A stretch of 64,000 nucleotides of DNA from an uncultured Roseburia sp. (lineage in GTDB: Bacteria > Bacillota > Clostridia > Lachnospirales > Lachnospiraceae), in the NCBI GenBank assembly GCA_947062675.1, contig CAMSQM010000013.1, positions 1-64,000 on the forward strand, in the 5' to 3' direction. Made by a program: the position numbers and the translations under genes. Under the pieces are notes generated by a model. It did no database searches and was not told the DNA's origin. It was given only the letters and a program-made list of their open reading frames with translations. Position 1 is the first letter of the stretch. Each line of letters opens with the position of its first letter. Below are positions 57,815 to 64,000 of the stretch, in pieces.

Positions 57815-59119
57815 TCACTGCACTCCCAGCAGATAATCAATAAACTGCTGTGCCGTCCTTCCGGACCGCCCTCCGTGGGAGAGCTCCCACTGATTCGCCA
57901 GAAGAAAAAGCTCTTCTTTCTTCCTGGCGAGCCCGCACCGGCCGGCAAGCTCCTCCACAATATGCAGAAACTCTTTTTTGTCCGGCGCGCCGAAATAAAT
58001 CGTCACGCCGAAACGCGCGTACAGTGACAGCTTTTCCTGCACGGTATCCGACGTATGCATATCCTCGCGGATCTCCTCTTTATCGGAAAAGTTTTCGCGG
58101 ATCAGGTGACGGCGGTTCGATGTGGCGTATATCAGCACATTATCCGGCTTTTTTTCAAGACCTCCCTCAATCACCGCCTTCAGATACTTGTACTCTGTCT
58201 CAAATTCCTCAAAAGAGAGATCGTCCATATAAATAATAAACCGGTAGTTGCGGTTTTTCACCTGCGCAATCACATCATTTAAATCGCAGAACTGGTGACG
58301 ATACACTTCGATCAGACGCAGTCCCCTGTCATAATACTGATTGGCGATCGCCTTGATGCTCGTGGATTTTCCGGTTCCGGCGTCGCCGAACAGCAGACAG
58401 TTATTCGCCTCCCTTCCGCTCACAAACGCTTCCGTATTTTCCGTCAGCTTCTGTTTTGCAGACTCATACCCTACCAGGTCGCCCAGACAGACATGGGCAA
58501 TATTGGTGATGGGGACGATCTCTGTCCCCTCTCCCCCGTGCCGCACCCGGAACGCCTTGTGCAACCCCAGCTTTCCGACGCCGAACTCTCCATAAAACAG
58601 CTCCACCGCGTCCTGGAATGCTTCCGTGTCCGCCGCGCCGGAAAGGTGCGCCGCAAGCTCCCCGATACGGTCACGGATTCTCCTGTTGAAAAAACGTCCG
58701 CCGTTTCCCGTTCCCTTAAAATCAAGAATGGATTCCATACACTCCACCCCGAAATACTTTCCCGGCTCCCGCAGATCACACTCAAAATATTCGCGTATAA
58801 TCGCAAAATCGTGGCGCGCAAGCTCCCGGAGGGATCCCTTCACCCCCTCGCGGAGCTCACAGGCGCGGCTGTAGGCATTTTCATGATTCACCAGCAGATA
58901 CGCCACAAAACCACGCCAGAGATTTCCCTCAAACCCATGGCTCTCCGCGATCTCCGCAAGCTGGCAAAGGCAGTTGTAAAACGATTCCGCAAGTTCCTCT
59001 TTTTTGTACTCTTCATCCCGGTAATGCTCCAGAATCCATGCGGTATCACAAAACAGCCTGTCCTCCTCACACGATCTGTGCATCCTGTACAGGATTAAAT
59101 TCTCTACACGTTTCATCAT
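57815..59119 (-). CDS. DUF815 family AAA ATPase
   Basis: 434 aa; Walker A LLFGDAGTGKSTSIKAIANQY, IIYMDDLSFEEFETEYKYLKAVIEGGLEKKPDNVLIYATSNRRHLI. Confidence 0.92.
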   Translation of the reverse strand: MMKRVENLILYRMHRSCEEDRLFCDTAWILEHYRDEEYKKEELAESFYNCLCQLAEIAESHGFEGNLWRGFVAYLLVNHENAYSRACELREGVKGSLRELARHDFAIIREYFECDLREPGKYFGVECMESILDFKGTGNGGRFFNRRIRDRIGELAAHLSGAADTEAFQDAVELFYGEFGVGKLGLHKAFRVRHGGEGTEIVPITNIAHVCLGDLVGYESAKQKLTENTEAFVSGREANNCLLFGDAGTGKSTSIKAIANQYYDRGLRLIEVYRHQFCDLNDVIAQVKNRNYRFIIYMDDLSFEEFETEYKYLKAVIEGGLEKKPDNVLIYATSNRRHLIRENFSDKEEIREDMHTSDTVQEKLSLYARFGVTIYFGAPDKKEFLHIVEELAGRCGLARKKEELFLLANQWELSHGGRSGRTAQQFIDYLLGVQ

Positions 59120-59148
59120 CAGGGTTCCCTTTCTCTCTTACACCGCGC

Positions 59149-60279
59149 TCAGTAATTGCCCAGAACTTTCAGCCGGATTGTCTCCTGACGCAGCCCTGCA
59201 AGCGCATTCTGCACGGCGGCGTCATTTAAATTTCCGTCAAAATCCACAAAGAAACGGTATTCCCAGTTCTTTCCTTTTACCGGTCTGGATTCAATATGAT
59301 TCATGTTCAGCCCGTTATAGATGAAATGCGACAGCATCTGATACAGGGACCCGCTCTCATGGGGAACCTCAAAGCAGATACTGACCCTGCCCGCATCCCC
59401 TGTAAAAATATGTTTTCCGGTCACAATCAGAAACCGCGTCGCATTTTCCGGATGATCCTGGATACACTCCGCAAGCACCGACAGCCCGTATATCTCCGCC
59501 GTCAGCCGGCTTGCAATCGCCGCCGCATTTTTTTGCCCGTCCTCCCGCACCTTTCTGGCCGCCATCGCGGTATTTCTGACACTGTGTGTTTCCAGCGCGC
59601 GCATCTTACCCAGAAAACGCCCGCACTGCATCAGCGCCTGCGGATGTGAATAGACATCCGTGATATCCGAAGGCTCTGCGCCCGGGAGCCCCAGCAGCGC
59701 GTGCTCAATACGGATAATCTGCTCCCCGACGATACAGTTGTCATACTCTACCAGCAGATCATAATTTTCCGGGACAATGCCCGCGGATGAATTCTCAATC
59801 GGCAGCACCGCGTAATCCGCCTCCCCCGTCCGCAGCGCCTCCATCGCATCCCTCCAGGTCTCCACATGAACCCCGTCCGCATCCGGCCCGAAATATTCTT
59901 TCAGGGCAAGCTGTGAGTAAGCGCCCTCCACCCCCTGGAACACAATCGCGGCATTCTTATAATCCAGTCCATCCACCTGCTTAAAATCCGGCTTAACACA
60001 GCCTCCGCGCTCCGTAATCAGCTGGTACTGGCGCTTTCTGCTGACCGCCATTATCTGCTCGAACAGCTCGCGGACCCCGTTCGCAAGAAACGGCGTCGTC
60101 CCATAGGAGGCGAGCGCCGCAAGCTTTGCACACTCCCGCTCACGGTCGAAAACCGCTTTTCCCACCGAAAGCTTGTACTCCGCAACCTCCTCCGCGATCC
60201 CCATCCGCCTGACGAACAGCTCCGCAATCTGCCGGTCAATCCCGTCGATTTCCTCCCTCAGTTCCATCAAATCCCTCAT
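59149..60279 (-). CDS. pheA: Bifunctional chorismate mutase/prephenate dehydratase
   Basis: 376 aa; AroQ N-term, PDT VFQGVEGAYSQLALKEYFG, ENSSAGIV, TRFLIV, ACT ESRPVKGKNWEYRFFVDFDG. Confidence 0.95.
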   Translation of the reverse strand: MRDLMELREEIDGIDRQIAELFVRRMGIAEEVAEYKLSVGKAVFDRERECAKLAALASYGTTPFLANGVRELFEQIMAVSRKRQYQLITERGGCVKPDFKQVDGLDYKNAAIVFQGVEGAYSQLALKEYFGPDADGVHVETWRDAMEALRTGEADYAVLPIENSSAGIVPENYDLLVEYDNCIVGEQIIRIEHALLGLPGAEPSDITDVYSHPQALMQCGRFLGKMRALETHSVRNTAMAARKVREDGQKNAAAIASRLTAEIYGLSVLAECIQDHPENATRFLIVTGKHIFTGDAGRVSICFEVPHESGSLYQMLSHFIYNGLNMNHIESRPVKGKNWEYRFFVDFDGNLNDAAVQNALAGLRQETIRLKVLGNY

Positions 60280-60316
60280 GCGCCAACCATGCCTTTCTGT
60301 AATTAATCCTTTCTAT

Positions 60317-60345
60317 ACTATAGTACATTCACATTCTGATGGCAA
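60317..60345 (-). promoter_or_regulatory. Sigma-A-type promoter for pheA
   Basis: Minus strand TTGCCA, 17 bp, TATAGT. Confidence 0.5.
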
Positions 60346-60352
60346 GTAACCC

Positions 60353-60382
60353 TTGCAGTATAATGCCCGGAAATGTTATAAT
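60353..60382 (+). promoter_or_regulatory. Sigma-A-type promoter for the DUF5050 gene
   Basis: TTGCAG, 18 bp, TATAAT. Confidence 0.45.
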
Positions 60383-60429
60383 CTTTACAAATACGAAATA
60401 TATTTTACTACATGAAAGAGGGGCATGTT

Positions 60430-61458
60430 ATGAAAAAAGCAATTCCAGTCATCGTCTTCCTTGGCCTGGCGCTCGGTCTCGCCGGATTCGGTATATTTTA
60501 CCGCGTGACGCACCGGACAAAATTCAATAATTCCTACGTCAACGGCAATACCGCCGGTAATCTCTACAACGGCGGCCTGTTCTGCGAACACGACGGCACC
60601 GTTTTTTTCGCAAATCCGTCCGACCATGACCGGCTTTACGCGATGAATTATGACGGTACAAATCTCCGGAAGCTCTGCGACGACATTGTCACTTATATCA
60701 ATGCGGATGACAATTACGTCTACTATGTGCGCACCAACCCCAGAGGTACCCAGGATTTTGCATTTCTCAATATCACCACGGACAGCCTCTGCCGGATCGA
60801 CCGCGACGGCGGAAGCCCTGAGATCATCCTGGACGAGGATCCCTGCATGTATGCCTCGCTGGTCGGGGATTACATCTACTATATTCACTACGACGAGGAG
60901 TCACATTCCTCCCTTTACCGGATTAAAATAGACGGCTCAGGCAAAGAACAGGTATCCGAACAGCCTTACTTTACCTGCTCCGCGCAGGGGCAGTATATTT
61001 ACCACAACGGACTGGAAAACGACCACTATATCTGGCAGCTCGACACTTCCACCAATAAGTCGCGCATGATCTACAAGGGCAACTGCTGGATGCCGGACGT
61101 AAAGGGGTCGGTCGCATACTTTATGGACTGTGACAATAACTATGCCCTCGCCTGCGCCGGTCTCACCGACAACAGTGTCACGCTCCTCTCCCGGGACAGA
61201 CTCGACTGTTATAACGTCGCGGGCAATTACATCTATTATCAGAGAAATGACCCCGAATCGCCGGCGCTCTGCCGGATACGGACGGACGGAACAGAATTCG
61301 AAGTGGTTGCAGAGGGGAATTACACACATATCAACGCCACATCGCGCTACATATATTTTGAGGACTACTCATCCGGCACAATCTACTATACAAGTACCAC
61401 GCCCGGAGGACCGGTAAATATGTTTATACCGGGAACCGGCGCAAACGTCTCCCAGTAA
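60430..61458 (+). CDS. DUF5050-like membrane-anchored beta-propeller protein
   Basis: N-terminal TM; repeated YVYYVR / YIYYIHYD / YIYYQRND blades with RIDRDG / RIKIDGSG / RIRTDGTE. ATG 60430. Confidence 0.85.
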   Translation: MKKAIPVIVFLGLALGLAGFGIFYRVTHRTKFNNSYVNGNTAGNLYNGGLFCEHDGTVFFANPSDHDRLYAMNYDGTNLRKLCDDIVTYINADDNYVYYVRTNPRGTQDFAFLNITTDSLCRIDRDGGSPEIILDEDPCMYASLVGDYIYYIHYDEESHSSLYRIKIDGSGKEQVSEQPYFTCSAQGQYIYHNGLENDHYIWQLDTSTNKSRMIYKGNCWMPDVKGSVAYFMDCDNNYALACAGLTDNSVTLLSRDRLDCYNVAGNYIYYQRNDPESPALCRIRTDGTEFEVVAEGNYTHINATSRYIYFEDYSSGTIYYTSTTPGGPVNMFIPGTGANVSQ

Positions 61459-61465
61459 GCCGCGC

Positions 61466-61500
61466 ACAGGGCCGCCGCGTATAATATGCGGCGGCCCTGT
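61466..61500. terminator. Perfect 13-bp hairpin between convergent genes (possible terminator)
   Basis: ACAGGGCCGCCGC-GTATAATAT-GCGGCGGCCCTGT; no T-tract. Confidence 0.5.
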
Positions 61501-61533
61501 TCTGCCCTCCTGACAGTCCCGGGACGGCGGCCG

Positions 61534-62619
61534 TCAGCGCTTGATATCATAATTCATATTCATCAGATTGCGGATACTCTCCACATCATCCGTGATATTT
61601 GCATCTCCTCTTATGGTGTGCTTGATCACGCTGCTGGCCACGGCAAAATTTACCATATCCATCGGCTTATAGCGATGCATCATCGCATAAATCAGCCCGC
61701 TGGCAAACGCGTCCCCGCCGCCGACACGGTCCAGAATATTGAAGGTAAACAGCTTGCTCTCAAATGTATGATCCTCATACCACAGAAACGCCTTCAGGCT
61801 GTTTTCACTTCCGCTGTGGGCATAGCGCACATGGCGCGCAATACATTTTAAGTTCGGATACCGCTCCACAAACGCCTGGAAAATCTCATCCTCCTGCTCA
61901 TAGCTGGGCTGAAGCGGAATCCCGTCCTTGACATCTCCTCTGCTGTGGTCGTTCTCATCTTTCCAGAGATGATACGGCTCGATCCCGAGCAGGACATCGA
62001 CATAGGGCAGACATTCGGTGCAGAAATCCCTCGCCTCCTCCCAGGTCCAGAGCTTACTGCGGAAATTCCCGTCAAAACTGACCGTGATGCCCTTCTCCTT
62101 CGCCACTTTCAGGCAGTTCATCACAAGTTCCCTGCAGTTTGGCCCGAGCGCCGGCGTAATCCCGCTTAAGTGAAGCCAGGTAAAACCGTCGAGCAGAGCG
62201 CCCAGGTCGATCGTGCCAAAATCAAATTCCGTGATCGCGCTGTATTTTCTGTCATAGATCACTTTGCTCGGACGAATGCCGTAACCGGTCTCCAGATAAT
62301 AACTGCCGAGGCGGTGGGAGGGCGTCTGCTGCGGCGTGCTTAAGATCACCGGCGTACAGTGGACGTCGTTGCTGCGCAGCATACGGACTGCGCTCTTTCC
62401 AAGGCTGTTGTCCGGAACCACCGTAAAGAAAGTGCTGTCAACGCCGAGATTGGCGAGCGCCAGCGCTATGTTCGCCTCACTGCCGCCATAGCTCGCCTCA
62501 AAACTGGTCGTCATTCGGATCTTTTCATAGTTGGGCGGCGTCAGACGGAGCATAATCTCTCCGACCGTGATAAACCTGCTCCCGCAGTCGCCATGTAGAA
62601 GTGGATTTGCATGCTGCAT
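61534..62619 (-). CDS. PfkB-family sugar kinase (2-keto-3-deoxygluconate kinase-like)
   Basis: MLRLTPPNYEKIRMTTSFEASYGGSEANIALALANLG...ILDRVGGGDAFASGLIYAMM; start 62619. Confidence 0.9.
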   Translation of the reverse strand: MQHANPLLHGDCGSRFITVGEIMLRLTPPNYEKIRMTTSFEASYGGSEANIALALANLGVDSTFFTVVPDNSLGKSAVRMLRSNDVHCTPVILSTPQQTPSHRLGSYYLETGYGIRPSKVIYDRKYSAITEFDFGTIDLGALLDGFTWLHLSGITPALGPNCRELVMNCLKVAKEKGITVSFDGNFRSKLWTWEEARDFCTECLPYVDVLLGIEPYHLWKDENDHSRGDVKDGIPLQPSYEQEDEIFQAFVERYPNLKCIARHVRYAHSGSENSLKAFLWYEDHTFESKLFTFNILDRVGGGDAFASGLIYAMMHRYKPMDMVNFAVASSVIKHTIRGDANITDDVESIRNLMNMNYDIKR

Positions 62620-62741
62620 GGAAAAACCTCCTTTTCTTTCCATTTTATGATAAAACAGGCCGGTTTTCAAGGAATAACAGTAACTTGTTTTTCTCTTCTT
62701 CATCTACTATAATAAGAACCATTGAAAGGAGAATACAAGCC

Positions 62742-64000
62742 ATGGCATTAGACGGATTTGTAATAGCAAACCTGGTACACGAGCTGAACCAGACGATCTT
62801 AAACACAAAAATCAGCAAAATTGCCCAGCCCGAAACTGACGAGCTTCTGCTCACCCTGAAGGGAAACGGTTCACAGTACCGCCTCGCCATGTCCGCGAGC
62901 GCTTCCCTGCCGTATCTGTACCTGACGGACACAAACAGGCCGGGTCCCCTGACGGCGCCGAATTTCTGCATGGTACTGCGCAAGCATATCGCAAACGGGC
63001 GTATCACGCGCATTTTCCAGCCGCACATGGAACGCATCATTCATTTTGAGATCGAACATCTCGACGACCTTGGCGATCTGTGCTCCAAAACCCTGACAAT
63101 CGAACTGATGGGCAAGCACAGCAATATCATTTTCTGCAACTCCCAGGGAATGATCATCGACAGCATCCGGCATGTCTCCTCGATGATGAGTTCCCTCCGC
63201 GAAGTGCTTCCCGGCAGGACCTACTGCATCCCGGAAACCAAAAGCGGCCGCCTGAATCCGCTGGAGACGGAAGAACCTGTTTTTCTGGAGCAGGTAATGA
63301 CAAAGCCTGACTCCATCGCAAAGGCCATCTATACTTCCTGCACGGGAATCAGCCCCGTCATCGCGGGGGAAATCTGCTACCGCGCCTCCATCGACGGGGA
63401 TATGCCGGTCGATTCCCTGAATCCGGATGAAAAAAAGCATCTGTACAACCATTTCCGCTGGATGATGGACGATATCCGCAGACAGAATTACTGTCCGAAC
63501 ATCATACGCCGCGGACAGGAACCCGTCGAATTTTCCTGTGTAAAACTCACGGAGTACACGGATCACACGGACCGGTATACGATGGCGACATACGATTCCA
63601 TCTCCGCGGTACTTGAGGAATTTTACGCTGCAAGGAGCGCATACACCCGCATCCGCCAGAAATCGGCCGATCTGCGCAGAATCGTGTCCACTGCCCTGGA
63701 GCGCAGCCGCAAAAAATACCTGCTCCAGGAAAAGCAGTTAAAGGATACCGAAAAACGGGAAAAATATAAAGTTTACGGCGAGCTGCTCCACACCTACGGC
63801 TACGGGCTCGCGGAAGGCACAAAAGAACTCGCGGCGCTCAATTACTACACAAACGAAATGATCACCATTCCGCTCGACCCGGATCTGGATGCCATGGCAA
63901 ATGCCCGGAAATATTTTGACAGGTATAACAAATTAAAGCGCACCCATGAAGCCCTGAGCGGCCTGATCGAAGAAACCCGCGCGGAGACAGAGCATCTGGA
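62742..64000 (+). CDS. rqcH: NFACT family ribosome quality-control protein RqcH (truncated by the window end)
   Basis: MALDGFVIANLVHELNQTILNTKISKIAQPETDELLLTLKG...; ELMGKHSNIIFCN. Open to the window edge, so absent from the ORF track. Confidence 0.94.
   Translation, partial: MALDGFVIANLVHELNQTILNTKISKIAQPETDELLLTLKGNGSQYRLAMSASASLPYLYLTDTNRPGPLTAPNFCMVLRKHIANGRITRIFQPHMERIIHFEIEHLDDLGDLCSKTLTIELMGKHSNIIFCNSQGMIIDSIRHVSSMMSSLREVLPGRTYCIPETKSGRLNPLETEEPVFLEQVMTKPDSIAKAIYTSCTGISPVIAGEICYRASIDGDMPVDSLNPDEKKHLYNHFRWMMDDIRRQNYCPNIIRRGQEPVEFSCVKLTEYTDHTDRYTMATYDSISAVLEEFYAARSAYTRIRQKSADLRRIVSTALERSRKKYLLQEKQLKDTEKREKYKVYGELLHTYGYGLAEGTKELAALNYYTNEMITIPLDPDLDAMANARKYFDRYNKLKRTHEALSGLIEETRAETEHL

Noticed and set aside
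1-64000. CRISPR arrays, tRNA/rRNA genes, prophage or IS elements
   Set aside because: No regularly spaced direct repeats, no tRNA/rRNA-like sequences and no transposase, integrase or phage structural genes were seen.

Overview
This 64 kb window looks like chromosomal DNA from an anaerobic Firmicute, probably Lachnospiraceae/Clostridia. That assignment rests on protein family content and gene order, not a search. It is gene-dense and mostly housekeeping, with almost all genes from ~0.05 to 47 kb on the minus strand. Main blocks: glgA; metY-like; yebC; CNNM/CorC; mazF-alr-nnr; rex; ABC-F; icd; a receiver/GHKL-like regulator; a patch of small unknown proteins (15.0-16.3 kb); an InlB-repeat/propeller exported protein; an EF-G paralogue; cspA; a pentose/non-oxidative PPP operon; a radC-mreBCD-PBP2-minCDE-rodA-mgsA-dac cluster; folD-fhs; ftsK/spoIIIE; uppP; tepA/clpP-like; apbE; an MCP; a lone AAA ATPase; deoR-MFS; ppk-ppx-DUF815-pheA; kdgK-like; and a truncated rqcH. 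I saw no CRISPR array, rRNA, tRNA, transposase or prophage. Bases 1-47 match an Illumina TruSeq index/adapter, so the contig end is artefactual. The most interesting non-routine items are: a Cys/Gly-rich 78-aa protein with duplicated LWIILLL modules and unknown small-protein neighbours; a 21-bp tandem half-site array next to a perfect palindrome that overlaps a -35 box; a nested palindromic element downstream of glgA; an unannotated 31-aa ORF overlapping the DUF378 gene; and a 16-bp tandem repeat upstream of the pentose operon. None of these is demonstrated to be a new system.
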